A stretch of DNA of 51,038 bases, taken from contig NZ_SCUT01000022.1 in the NCBI RefSeq assembly GCF_004297265.1, forward strand, positions 1 to 51,038. Direction: 5' to 3'. The DNA comes from Reyranella sp. (GTDB lineage: Bacteria; Pseudomonadota; Alphaproteobacteria; Reyranellales; Reyranellaceae). Position numbers and translations under genes: made by a program. Below are positions 25,344 to 33,730 of the stretch, in pieces (position 1 is the stretch's first letter; each line of letters begins with the position of its first letter). Below the pieces are notes generated by a model. The model was not told where the DNA came from. It did not search any database and was given only the letters and a program-made list of their open reading frames with translations.

Positions 25344-25544
25344 ATGTCCGAATCCTTCATTGTTGAAATCTGGGGCGAGCCCGCGGGCGTCGTCCTGCAC
25401 GAAGGCAATGCCTTCCGCTTCCATGCAACCACACGGCCGTTCTTCGAGCTCGACGGCACGCAGTTCACCACGCCGGGCCATGCCCGCCTCGCCGCGGCCC
25501 GGCTGCACCTTGCGGTCCGTCCCGCCGTCTTCCGTCCCTTTTGA
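25344..25544 (+). CDS. Small conserved-looking hypothetical protein (66 aa)
   Basis: A 66-residue soluble protein: an N-terminal beta-rich part (SFIVEIWGEPAGVVLHEG, FRFHATTRPFFELDG) followed by an Ala/Arg-rich helix (GHARLAAARLHLAV). GGAG seven bases before the ATG supports the start; an in-frame ATG at 25311 lies inside a hairpin. It is 18 bp before the sulfate-binding protein, so probably co-transcribed. Similar short proteins exist in related bacteria to my recollection, without known function. Confidence 0.65.
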   Translation: MSESFIVEIWGEPAGVVLHEGNAFRFHATTRPFFELDGTQFTTPGHARLAAARLHLAVRPAVFRPF

Positions 25545-25562
25545 TCCGAGAGCCCAGACATC

Positions 25563-26621
25563 ATGTCGACCCGTCAGACTTTCTTCGTCGCCCTGGCCAT
25601 CGCGCTCGGCGTCATGTCCACCGTCGTCGCGGTCCGTGCCCAGGCGGCGCCGGAGGTCGTCCTCACCAATGTTTCCTACGATCCAACACGCGAGCTTTAC
25701 AAAGCGCTCAACGACGCCTTCGTGAAGGAGCAGGCCGCGGCCGGGCAGAAGGTCACGATTCGCACCAGCCACGGCGGCTCCGGCAAGCAGGCCCGGTCGG
25801 TGATCGACGGGCTCGAGGCCGACGTCGTCACCCTGGCGCTGGCCGGCGACATCGACGCGATCGCGCGCGAATCGAAGCGGCTGCCGGAGAACTGGCAATC
25901 GCGCCTGCCCAACAATGCTTCGCCCTACATCTCGACCATCGTGTTCGTGGTGCGCAAGGGCAATCCCAAGGGCATCCAGGACTGGTCCGATCTTGCCCGG
26001 GAGGGCGTCTCCATCGTCACTCCGAACCCGAAGACCTCGGGCGGGGCACGGTGGAATTATCTTGCGGCCTGGGCCTACGAGCTCGACCGCACGCGCAACG
26101 ACAAGCCGGGGGGCGATCCGGCGGCCGCGAAGAGCTTCGTCGGGAAGATCTTCAGGAACGTGCCGGTGCTCGATTCCGGCGCCCGCGGCTCGACCACGAC
26201 ATTCGCCCAGCGCGCCGTCGGCGACGTGCTGATCGCGTGGGAGAACGAAGCCTTCTTGACGGTGAAGGAGTTCGGCGCCGACAAGTTCGACATTGTCGTA
26301 CCGCCATTCTCTATCCTGGCCGAGCCGCCGGTCTCGCTGGTCGACGTCGTCGTCGACAAGCGCGGCACCCGCAAGGTGGCGCAAGCCTATCTCGATTTCC
26401 TCTATTCGCCGGCGGCGCAGAAGATCATTGCGAGCAATTTCTACCGCCCCTTCAAGCCGGAGGCGGCCGACCCGGCCGATCTGGCGCGGTTCCCGAAGAT
26501 CAAGCTGGTGACGATCGACCAGGTCTTCGGCGGCTGGACCAAAGCGCAGGCCGAGCACTTCGCCGACGGCGGCGTGTTCGACCAGATCTACAAGCCGTCC
26601 GGCAAGGCGGCGACACGATGA
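25563..26621 (+). CDS. sbp: Sulfate/thiosulfate ABC transporter substrate-binding protein
   Basis: Periplasmic protein that binds sulfate or thiosulfate for an ABC importer. The 352 residues start with a signal peptide (hydrophobic [18 protein letters not shown], cleavage likely after VRAQA). Family motifs are [18 protein letters not shown], the [26 protein letters not shown] split over residues 72-97, [18 protein letters not shown] and [22 protein letters not shown]. Length and motifs fit Sbp/CysP. No cysT, cysW or cysA follows, so the permease and ATPase must be elsewhere; a tiny gene and a tRNA come next. Confidence 0.93.
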   Translation: MSTRQTFFVALAIALGVMSTVVAVRAQAAPEVVLTNVSYDPTRELYKALNDAFVKEQAAAGQKVTIRTSHGGSGKQARSVIDGLEADVVTLALAGDIDAIARESKRLPENWQSRLPNNASPYISTIVFVVRKGNPKGIQDWSDLAREGVSIVTPNPKTSGGARWNYLAAWAYELDRTRNDKPGGDPAAAKSFVGKIFRNVPVLDSGARGSTTTFAQRAVGDVLIAWENEAFLTVKEFGADKFDIVVPPFSILAEPPVSLVDVVVDKRGTRKVAQAYLDFLYSPAAQKIIASNFYRPFKPEAADPADLARFPKIKLVTIDQVFGGWTKAQAEHFADGGVFDQIYKPSGKAATR

Positions 26622-26645
26622 GGCGGTAGCACTCCAGAGCAGCCC

Positions 26646-26819
26646 ATGCCCCCGATCAAGCTCGAATTGCCGCCGCATTTGCGGCGGAGGAACTGGCCCT
26701 TCGTCGAGCCGCGCAAGTCGTGGGGCCTGATCCCCATGGTCTCGAATGACGACTACAAGCGCGAGCGCTACGAGGAGGGCTCGCTCGCCACGTCGTCGCG
26801 GCCGCCTGCGAGAAACTGA
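26646..26819 (+). CDS. Small hypothetical protein (57 aa)
   Basis: ATG at 26646 to TGA at 26817-26819. The product begins MPPIKLELPPHLRRRNWPF and continues with VEPRKSWGLIPMVSNDDYKR and a short polar tail. It is rich in Pro, Arg and Trp, soluble, with third-position G/C bias matching its neighbours, which favours a real gene. It follows sbp by 24 bp with only a weak ribosome site. No family recognised. Confidence 0.5.
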   Translation: MPPIKLELPPHLRRRNWPFVEPRKSWGLIPMVSNDDYKRERYEEGSLATSSRPPARN

Positions 26820-26882
26820 CCGCCATACCGCTCGGCCGATCCGATCAGCGTGAGCGCTGCAAGCTCGGCTGAATCAGCGGGG

Positions 26883-26911
26883 TTGCGCCCGCGCGGTCAT
26901 TCGACTATTTA
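26883..26911 (+). promoter_or_regulatory. Probable promoter of tRNA-Glu
   Basis: TTGCGC (26883-26888) and TATTTA (26906-26911) are separated by 17 bp; the mature tRNA begins 17 bp after the -10 element, a normal distance. Identified by pattern only. Confidence 0.5.
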
Positions 26912-26928
26912 CGCCGCTTCTGGCCTTA

Positions 26929-27004
26929 GCTCCCTTCGTCTAGAGGCCTAGGACGTGGCCCTCTCAAGGCTAAAACACGGGTTCGAATCCCGTAGGGAGC
27001 GCCA
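26929..27004 (+). tRNA. tRNA-Glu (anticodon CTC)
   Basis: A complete cloverleaf. The acceptor GCTCCCT pairs with AGGGAGC; the D arm holds TAGAGGCCTAGGA; the anticodon loop CTCTCAA gives CTC (26963-26965); and the T stem ACGGG/CCCGT encloses TTCGAAT. The discriminator is G and CCA is encoded (27002-27004). A weak hairpin at 27012-27027 (GCCCG/CGGGC) with an A/T-rich 3' side may terminate it. The CTC anticodon reads GAG, the dominant Glu codon in this GC-rich genome. Confidence 0.95.
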
Positions 27005-27164
27005 GTGGCAAGCCCGTAAAGTCGGGCATTCATTCGCGCTGGCATTTGCTTTCTCGTCGGGGCGTCCCGAACCCTCTTGAATCCCGGCCGCGTTGCGTTT
27101 CCTCTCTTGTTGCCCGACCATAGCGCGCGGGCCTAAGCTTCGTCGCCGCCGCTGGAGGACCGCC

Positions 27165-27968
27165 ATGGACATGCCGATCGCTTCCGACCTGCCGCTCACC
27201 GGCATCGACGTGCACGCGTTGCCGCCGGCCGACGGCGAATGGGTGCTGCGCCGCCAGCTGGCCGCCGCCTACCGGCTGGTCGACCATTTCGGCTGGACCG
27301 AGCTGATCTACGGCCATCTCACTGCGCGGGTGCCGGGCGAGGCGCCGCACTTCCTGATCAACCCCTACGGGCTGAACTACGACGAGGTGACCGCCTCGAA
27401 CCTGGTCAAGATCGACCTCGACGGGAAGATCGTCGAGCCGAGCCCTTACCCCGTGAATTACGCGGGCTTCGTGATCCACTCGGCGGTCCACATGGCCCAT
27501 GCCGAGCGTCACAAGGTCGTGATGCACACGCATACCCGCGCCGGCATGGCGGTCTGTGCACTGAAGGACGGGCTGCTGCCGGTGTCGATGGTCGCCACGG
27601 CCTTCCACGGCAAGCTCTCCTATCACGACTATGAGGGCCCCAGCCTCGATCTCGACGAGCGCGCGCGCTTGCTGGCCAACCTCGGCAACAACCAGGCGAT
27701 GATGCTGCGCAACCACGGCCTGTTGACCACGGGCCGCTCGGTGCCGGAGGCGTTCCTCCGGCTCTACCGCCTGGAGCGCGCCTGCCAGATCCAGCTCGAC
27801 GCGGCCGCTGCCGGAACGCTCAACATCCTGGGCGACAATCTGGCGGCCAAGTCGGGCGCCGACATGGACCGCTTCTCGGAAATGGAGTCCGCCGTCGGGA
27901 TCGGCGACCTGGAGTTCGCCGCCTTGGTGCGCAAGCTCGACAAGGTCGACTCGAGCTGGCGGCACTGA
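27165..27968 (+). CDS. Class II aldolase/adducin family protein
   Basis: A 267-residue protein of the zinc-dependent class II aldolase/adducin fold, which includes fuculose- and ribulose-phosphate aldolases and decarboxylases. Visible motifs are GWTELIYGHLTARVPG, LINPYGLNYDEVTASNLVKID and the metal-binding HTHTRAG with a later LRNHGLLTTG histidine. The longer, adducin-like version without sugar-phosphate genes nearby suggests action on small non-phosphorylated substrates. GGAGG lies seven bases before the ATG. It converges with the phytanoyl-CoA dioxygenase-family gene across a repeat element. Confidence 0.9.
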   Translation: MDMPIASDLPLTGIDVHALPPADGEWVLRRQLAAAYRLVDHFGWTELIYGHLTARVPGEAPHFLINPYGLNYDEVTASNLVKIDLDGKIVEPSPYPVNYAGFVIHSAVHMAHAERHKVVMHTHTRAGMAVCALKDGLLPVSMVATAFHGKLSYHDYEGPSLDLDERARLLANLGNNQAMMLRNHGLLTTGRSVPEAFLRLYRLERACQIQLDAAAAGTLNILGDNLAAKSGADMDRFSEMESAVGIGDLEFAALVRKLDKVDSSWRH

Positions 27969-27984
27969 GCCCGGGCTCGGCTTC

Positions 27985-28030
27985 AAATTCCGTCGTCCTG
28001 AGCGGAGCCGTCCGCAGGGCGGCGTAGTCG
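27985..28030 (+). repeat. Second copy of the palindromic intergenic repeat module
   Basis: The module AAATTCCGTCGTC, then a GGAGC block, then a GCCGTCC/GGGCGGC hairpin with a GCA loop, matches the arms of the element at 13491-13627. The hairpin stem sequence differs from that copy, but pairing is kept. Like the first copy it fills the space between two convergent genes. Confidence 0.75.
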
Positions 28031-28864
28031 TTAAGCCCTGAAGGTCGTGCGGTCGGTGCCCGAGTAGAGGGCCTTGGCCGATCGCTCGACGGCTTCGCGA
28101 TGCGCGGCGAGGGCCGCCTCGTCCAGGTCGGCCATCGGGGCCGGTTCGGGATCGAAGTTGCCATAGGGATCGCGTCCGCGGACCAGGGTCGCGGAATCGC
28201 GCACCTTGAGCTGGCGGACATGGGGCGGGATGTAGCGCAAAGCCAGCCCGATCCGGCGGTCGTCGGTCGCGTTCGGTCCCGACGCATGGGCCAGCAGCAC
28301 GTGGTGCAGTGACATTTCGCCGGCCTTCAGCGGGACGTCGACCCCGGCGCCCTCGGGCACGTCGACGGCGATCTCCTGGCCGCGGCTCAGCAGATTGTTC
28401 TCGTCGAACGTGTCGCGGTGCTCGATCTGCTTCTTGAGATGACTTCCGGGCCAGAACCGCATTGCGCCGCTCTCGACGGGCGCGTCGGCAAAGGCCACCC
28501 AGGCGGTGATCACCTCGTCGGTGCTGAGGCCCCAGTAGGTCGCGTCCTGGTGCCACGACACGAAGGAGGGCGACCGCGCCTCCTTGATGAAGAAGGTGCT
28601 GCTCCAGCAGAGGATGTCCGGTCCGATGACATCCTCCACCGCATCGAGGATGGCGGGATGTCGTGCGAGCTCGTTGGCCCAGGTGAAGAGCAGATGCACC
28701 TTGTGTCGCATGTCTCCGGCGATCGGTCCGCCCGTCGCGCGTTCGTGCGCTTCCAGACGGTCGCGACAGGCGCGCGCCTCCCCGGGGGACAGGACGCGGA
28801 TCGGAAAATGGAACCCATCGCGGCGGTAATGCGAGACTTCGTCGGCACTGAGACGTTTGGTCAT
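28031..28864 (-). CDS. Phytanoyl-CoA dioxygenase (PhyH) family protein
   Basis: Fe(II)/2-oxoglutarate-dependent oxygenase of unknown substrate, 277 residues. The iron ligands are visible as HQD in VSWHQDATYWG and the distal His in LAHASGPN, with the 2-oxoglutarate-binding Arg in DRRIGLALRYIP. The N-terminal YRRDGFHFPIRVLSPGEA segment is typical of bacterial PhyH proteins. Start ATG at 28864 is preferred; nearby in-frame ATGs at 28873 and 28894 add non-conserved residues. It lies 13 bp downstream of the methyltransferase-like gene and is probably co-transcribed with it. Confidence 0.88.
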   Translation of the reverse strand: MTKRLSADEVSHYRRDGFHFPIRVLSPGEARACRDRLEAHERATGGPIAGDMRHKVHLLFTWANELARHPAILDAVEDVIGPDILCWSSTFFIKEARSPSFVSWHQDATYWGLSTDEVITAWVAFADAPVESGAMRFWPGSHLKKQIEHRDTFDENNLLSRGQEIAVDVPEGAGVDVPLKAGEMSLHHVLLAHASGPNATDDRRIGLALRYIPPHVRQLKVRDSATLVRGRDPYGNFDPEPAPMADLDEAALAAHREAVERSAKALYSGTDRTTFRA

Positions 28865-28877
28865 GGAACCCATCCTG

Positions 28878-30002
28878 CTAGGGGGACAGAACATGCTGCT
28901 CGGCGGCGCGCATCCCTTCCTGGCGCTGCTTCCGAGGCTTCTTGACGAGAATCGCCTCGGCCCTCCGCAAGGCGTGGCTCAGGCGCTTGTTGTCGGTCTG
29001 GGCGACCTGCTCCGGGAACTCGGTCTTGATCAGCTCGAGATAGGCTCGCGCCGCCACGCGGCCCTGAAGCTTTCGGATCAGGCGCATCTTCGAAAGTGCC
29101 ATGAAGAAGCGGCGGGCAGGGTCGGCGGACCGGTGCATGGCGATGCTGGCAAGGCGAAGTTGGTCGGCAGGCGGCATGTCGTTTTCGAGTTCGTCCACGA
29201 CGCTCTGGGGAATTTCCTTCGTACACAGGAAAACGGCGCTCGAGCCGATCTCGCCGACGAAGTCGAAATAGGCCGCCAGGGCTTCATGGTGGGTCTTAAT
29301 CCAGGGCAGCTCCTCGAAGAAGTAGTCCTGATGAACCACCAAAGACCGCCCGGGGATCAGCTTCGAGTAGAACAGTCGAAAGGCGCGAAGGCTGAGGCCA
29401 GGTGCCTTGAGAATGTCGAGGAACAGGACTTCCACGGGACAGCCGAGGTCGGTGGCGTCCATGAAATCGCCGATGCGAAGATCGACGAGGTCCTTCACCG
29501 GGGCGATGTTGCGGCGCAGTTCGGATTCGAACGACTCGTCCTGGGCGGCTGAAAAGGTCAGGCCATGTTTCCTGAAGAAGAGCGGCATGTTGGGGTTTAC
29601 GATCGCCCTCTCGTACGAAACGATCGGCCGCGGCCATTTCCTCAAGATTTCTTCCTGCCGCGGATTCGAGCGGACACCTTCCCCGAAGCAGCGCGTCGAT
29701 GCGCCGAGGAAAATTCCGGCATCCACGATGATCCCCTTGCCGGCGTAGTGGCGGCTGGCCAAGCCGAACAGGAATTGCTTTTCCGGAACGGACATCATCG
29801 AGGGGGTGTCGAGGCAGGACGGCGGCATCGAGCCGACCAGCGGTGCGAAAGAGATGTTCAGCCGGATCATCCGCAGCGCCCTGGAGGGCGTCAGAAGCTC
29901 GACCTCGGCAGCGGGTGAGGCCTCTCGATCGGGCCGCACCATGATGGGGACTGCCCCTGTCATTTTTCCAAGGAGCTGCCTCGCCCCCTGCAGTAACGCC
30001 AT
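28878..30002 (-). CDS. Class I SAM-methyltransferase-like protein
   Basis: A 374-residue protein. The centre resembles TylF/Methyltransf_24-type folds: a motif I-like KGIIVDAGIFLGASTRCF, a later VEVLFLDILKAPG strand and the LVVHQDYFFEELPW strand in place of the usual acidic motif. An N-terminal 60 residues and a basic C-terminal helical tail (KKPRKQRQEG) flank it. Whether SAM binds is uncertain, as motif I has GIFLGAS rather than GxGxG. The ATG at 30002 has AGGAG five bases upstream; an in-frame ATG at 30038 is less likely. Function unknown; context gives a possible partnership with the PhyH gene. Confidence 0.65.
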   Translation of the reverse strand: MALLQGARQLLGKMTGAVPIMVRPDREASPAAEVELLTPSRALRMIRLNISFAPLVGSMPPSCLDTPSMMSVPEKQFLFGLASRHYAGKGIIVDAGIFLGASTRCFGEGVRSNPRQEEILRKWPRPIVSYERAIVNPNMPLFFRKHGLTFSAAQDESFESELRRNIAPVKDLVDLRIGDFMDATDLGCPVEVLFLDILKAPGLSLRAFRLFYSKLIPGRSLVVHQDYFFEELPWIKTHHEALAAYFDFVGEIGSSAVFLCTKEIPQSVVDELENDMPPADQLRLASIAMHRSADPARRFFMALSKMRLIRKLQGRVAARAYLELIKTEFPEQVAQTDNKRLSHALRRAEAILVKKPRKQRQEGMRAAEQHVLSP

Positions 30003-30065
30003 GAACGCTCCTGGGCCGATGTTGCCCGACTCTGCCACCGTCCCGTCGGCCGGTCCAACCCGGTC

Positions 30066-31031
30066 TCAGAACAGGCGCAGAAATACGAAAACCATCGCGG
30101 CGTAGACCGCCGAGATGAAGGCAGCGCCCAGGAGGTTGACGCGGACCTCTCTGCCTTGTGCGGGGCGCAGCCACCATCCGAAGCGACTGGCGACCCAGGG
30201 CACGAGAAAACCCGTCAGTCCCACGCTGACGATGTTGCCGAGGAAGAGAGAGAGCGCGAAGGGCAGGCCGAACAGGCGGTCGAGCAGCGGCGTGCCCACA
30301 AAGTGTCCGAACAGGAACACGACCGGGTAGAGCATCAGCAGGACCAGCATGTCCATCTTCCACACCGGCAGCGGTCCGTCGGCGGGGGTGGCGTCCCGGA
30401 ACCACTGCTCGAAGCCCGAGCTGGCGATGCGCGCGTGGGATTCCTCGGTGAGCGGCGCCGCTTCGTCGATGAGGGCCTGGCGAACGGGCGAATTGAGCCA
30501 AGCCTGCAGGTTGGCTTCGGTATCGAAGCGCAGGATGGCGATGAAATCCTCCTGAACGCCCGGCACCGGAGGCTCGAAGCGATACCCCTGGAGCCCTGGG
30601 GCCCTGGATTGCGCGGCCGCGATCCGGCGGACCCAGGCCAGATACTCCGCTTCCTTGCCGGGCTTGACCCGGGTGGAAATGATGGTGGAGACGGGTGCCG
30701 GCCTGATGCCGCTGGCCTCGTCCTGGACGATGTGCACGTCGTCGCGGCCGACCAGCATCGGCGCGGCACCCGCGATGCGCTTCTGGCGTTCGGCCGATCC
30801 CAGCCAGCGCTGTGCGTCGGCCAGGCTGGCGAACCGTTGCAGGATGACCCAATCGACCTGGAGCGGCGGATTGGGCGGCAGGAGCCGCTGCTCGATGAAG
30901 CCGGGAAACTGGTTGATGGTGTTGCTGGTCTCACCCTGCCAGCGGGAGAAGTCCTCGTTGTGCTCGGGGCGCACGCGGGTCTGCGTCACGATGCTGACGC
31001 TGCGCGCAGGTGCGGGCGCAGCGGTCCTCAC
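30066..31031 (-). CDS. Membrane protein with two ABM (antibiotic biosynthesis monooxygenase) domains
   Basis: A 321-residue protein starting at a GTG whose last two bases belong to the stop of the upstream molybdoenzyme gene (GTGA). Two ferredoxin-like ABM domains occupy about residues 10-100 (SIVTQTRVRPEHNEDFSRWQ) and 105-200 (TIISTRVKPGKEAEYLAWVRR). These are followed by three hydrophobic segments (about 225-250, 255-275 and 295-318). It fits the COG3224 type of uncharacterised ABM proteins. Coupling to a molybdenum hydroxylase suggests a role with that enzyme or its quinoid or toxic product, which is inference. The frame is open far upstream, antisense-free but non-coding. Confidence 0.8.
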   Translation of the reverse strand: MRTAAPAPARSVSIVTQTRVRPEHNEDFSRWQGETSNTINQFPGFIEQRLLPPNPPLQVDWVILQRFASLADAQRWLGSAERQKRIAGAAPMLVGRDDVHIVQDEASGIRPAPVSTIISTRVKPGKEAEYLAWVRRIAAAQSRAPGLQGYRFEPPVPGVQEDFIAILRFDTEANLQAWLNSPVRQALIDEAAPLTEESHARIASSGFEQWFRDATPADGPLPVWKMDMLVLLMLYPVVFLFGHFVGTPLLDRLFGLPFALSLFLGNIVSVGLTGFLVPWVASRFGWWLRPAQGREVRVNLLGAAFISAVYAAMVFVFLRLF

Positions 31032-33730
31032 GACTTCGCCGCGAGCCGGGCGAACAGCCGGTCGGGTGTGAACGGCAGATGGGCGAAGCGCAGCCCGGTG
31101 GCATCGGCCAGGGCATTGGCGACCGCCGGCGCAACCGGGTTGATGCCGCATTCGCCCTGGGACTTGGCGCCGAGCGGGCCGATCGAATCCACCGTGTCGG
31201 CGAAGAAGATGTCGGTGCGAGGCGTGTCCGCGTAGGCCGGGATGCGATAGTTGCGCAGCTGCGCGTTCATCATGTGCCCCTCGTCGTGGACCATGTTCTC
31301 CGTCAGCGCCCAGCCGTAACCCATGGCGACCGCGCCATCGAGCTGGCCGCGGCATTGCATGGGGTTGATCGGCCGCCCGATGTCGGCGGCATGAACGCTG
31401 TGCAGGATGCGGATCTCGCCGGTAACGCGATGCACCGCGAGCCGCACCCCCTGCACGTTGAAGGCGATGGTGCGCGGCGAGAGGTAGGCCTTGCGGGTGG
31501 CGGTGAAGCGATGGCCGACGGCGGTGCCGGCGGCATGGAGCTCGCCGAGCGGGATCCGCCGATTGCCGCAGACGACCGCGTCGCCGTCGAGACGGCAGTC
31601 CGCCGGATCGGCGCCGGTGTGGCGGCCGGCAAAGTCCAGGATGTCCGCATGCATCGCCTGTGCGGTCAGAAGGACGGCCTTGCCCGCCACGACAGTGCCG
31701 GTGCTGGCGAAGGTGCCGGTGTCGTAGGGTGTGCGGTCGGTGTCGGCATTGACGATCGCGATGTCGCCTGCCGGTACGCCCAGGACCGACGCGGCCATCT
31801 GCTTGTGCGCCGTGGTGATGCCGTTGCCCATCTCGGACGAACCGACGGCCAGGTGATAGGTGCCGTCGGCGAGGAGTCGCATCTCCGCACCGGAGCGGTG
31901 TTCCGTTGGCGGTCCACATTCGAGCATCGCGAGCGCCAAGCCTGTTCCCTCGGCCCAGTCCTCTCCCTCGGGCTTGGCGACGCCGTTGCCCGCGGCCAGC
32001 TCGCGCTCGACGATGTCGAGGCATTCGGCGATGCCGTAACTGCCGAAGCTTGCGTCGCTGGGTTCCTTCCAGATCGATTCAATATTGTCGCCCGGCCGCA
32101 CGATGTTGCGGCGCCGCATCTCGAGCGGGTCGATGCCGAGGAGGCGGGCCAGCTCGTCGATGGCGCATTCGATCGCGAAGGTGGTCTGCGAGGCGCCATA
32201 GCCGCGGAAGCCGCCGCCCGGCACCATGTTGGTGTAGACGGCAAAGCCGGCGCCCTTCTTGTTGTCGCAGCGATAGGCGGCGATCGGGCTGCCCATGGCC
32301 GCGGCCAGGGTCTCGCTACCGTGGTTGCCGTAGGCGCCGGTGTTGGACACGACGCGCACGTCCATCGCCGTCAGCGTGCCGTCCCGGCGGGCACCGATCC
32401 TGACGTGGGTCGTCATCTGGTGCCGCGTGGTCGCGCCGACGAACTCGTCTTCGCGCGTCCATTCCCATTTGACGGGACGGCCGAGCTTCATCGTGGCGAA
32501 CAGGACGAGGTCTTCCGAGACCATCTCCTGCTTGCCCCCGAAACCGCCGCCGACCCTCTCGGTGAAGACATGCAGGTCGCGGGCCTTCAATCCCATCAGG
32601 TAGCAGAGCTTCTTCTGGGCCGCGAACGGCCCCTGTGAGCTGGTGCGGACGTGCCAGCGCCGGTCCTTGCCCTGCCAAGCGATCGAGCCATGGGTCTCGA
32701 GATGGACGTGCTGCACGCGGGATGTCGAATAGGTCTGCTCGTGGATGACGTCGGCCTGCTCGAAGCCCTTCGCGACGTCGCCGATCTCTCCCTGCAGGTC
32801 GCAGTAGACGTTGCCGTCGCTGGTGAGGACCTCCTTGGCATGGAGGAGGGGGGCTCCCGGCTGCATCGCCTGGACCGGGTCGAACACCGCCGGCAGCAGT
32901 TCGTACTCGACGCGGAGCGCCCGGCAGCCGGCTTCGGCGGCACCCTCGCTCTCGGCGACCACCGCGGCCATGCGCTGACCGGCGAAGCGCACGACATTGT
33001 CGAGCATGTAGGTATCGTCGGGATCGACGAGGTGATCCTCATGCAGCGCCGTGCTGTAGAGCCGGCGCGGCACGTCTTCCCAGGTGTAGACGGCGACCAC
33101 GCCGGGGACCGCGAGCGCCGCCGTCCTGTCGATCTCGAGGATGCGGGCATGGGCGTGTGGTGAGCGCAGCACCTTGAGGTGCAGCACACCCTCCATCGCC
33201 ACGTCCATCGTGTAACGGGCCTCGCCGGTCAGGATGGCATCGGTGAAGGGATTGGGCAGGCTGGCGCCGCACGCCTTGCCCGCGATATCCGGCTCGATGT
33301 TGGATATGCCGTGCAGCGCATCCGTGATCGAGCGATAGCCGGTGCAGCGGCAGAGATTGCCCTTCAGCGCGTGGGGCAGATCGCCCTTCTGCTCCGGACC
33401 AAAGGACGCTGTCGTCATGATCATGCCGGCGGCACAGAAGCCGCACTGGAAGGCCTGGGCGTCGTGGAAGGCCTTCTGGACCGGGTGCATCTCGCCGTTG
33501 GCGGCAAGCCCCTCGATGGTCGTGACCTTGCGTCCTTCGGCGCGAAAGGCCGGTACGAGGCAGGAATGGAACGGCTTGCCGTCGATCCACACGGTGCAGG
33601 CCCCGCAATCGCCCGCGTCGCAGCCCTTCTTCACGCCGAAAACTTCGAGGTCGCGCAGGAAGGTGCGCAGGCACTGGCCGGGTCCCGGTTCGGCCGCGTA
33701 GGAACGGCCATTGACCAGGTAGTTGCTCAT
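31028..33730 (-). CDS. Molybdenum hydroxylase, fused 2Fe-2S and Moco subunits
   Basis: A 900-residue xanthine dehydrogenase-family protein. Residues 1-150 carry two 2Fe-2S clusters: C37, C42, C45, C57 (plant-type) and C96, C99, C127, C129. Residues about 155-900 form the molybdopterin-cytosine-dinucleotide domain with ERVGGGFGGKQE, PGGGFRGYGASQ, and the active-site Glu in KSQGECGINPV. In most relatives the iron-sulfur part is a separate small subunit; this fusion resembles Desulfovibrio aldehyde oxidoreductase (about 907 aa, no FAD). Here a separate FAD subunit precedes it with a 4-nt overlap. It is cytoplasmic (no signal peptide). Substrate unknown: an aldehyde or N-heterocycle. Confidence 0.93.
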   Translation of the reverse strand: MSNYLVNGRSYAAEPGPGQCLRTFLRDLEVFGVKKGCDAGDCGACTVWIDGKPFHSCLVPAFRAEGRKVTTIEGLAANGEMHPVQKAFHDAQAFQCGFCAAGMIMTTASFGPEQKGDLPHALKGNLCRCTGYRSITDALHGISNIEPDIAGKACGASLPNPFTDAILTGEARYTMDVAMEGVLHLKVLRSPHAHARILEIDRTAALAVPGVVAVYTWEDVPRRLYSTALHEDHLVDPDDTYMLDNVVRFAGQRMAAVVAESEGAAEAGCRALRVEYELLPAVFDPVQAMQPGAPLLHAKEVLTSDGNVYCDLQGEIGDVAKGFEQADVIHEQTYSTSRVQHVHLETHGSIAWQGKDRRWHVRTSSQGPFAAQKKLCYLMGLKARDLHVFTERVGGGFGGKQEMVSEDLVLFATMKLGRPVKWEWTREDEFVGATTRHQMTTHVRIGARRDGTLTAMDVRVVSNTGAYGNHGSETLAAAMGSPIAAYRCDNKKGAGFAVYTNMVPGGGFRGYGASQTTFAIECAIDELARLLGIDPLEMRRRNIVRPGDNIESIWKEPSDASFGSYGIAECLDIVERELAAGNGVAKPEGEDWAEGTGLALAMLECGPPTEHRSGAEMRLLADGTYHLAVGSSEMGNGITTAHKQMAASVLGVPAGDIAIVNADTDRTPYDTGTFASTGTVVAGKAVLLTAQAMHADILDFAGRHTGADPADCRLDGDAVVCGNRRIPLGELHAAGTAVGHRFTATRKAYLSPRTIAFNVQGVRLAVHRVTGEIRILHSVHAADIGRPINPMQCRGQLDGAVAMGYGWALTENMVHDEGHMMNAQLRNYRIPAYADTPRTDIFFADTVDSIGPLGAKSQGECGINPVAPAVANALADATGLRFAHLPFTPDRLFARLAAKS

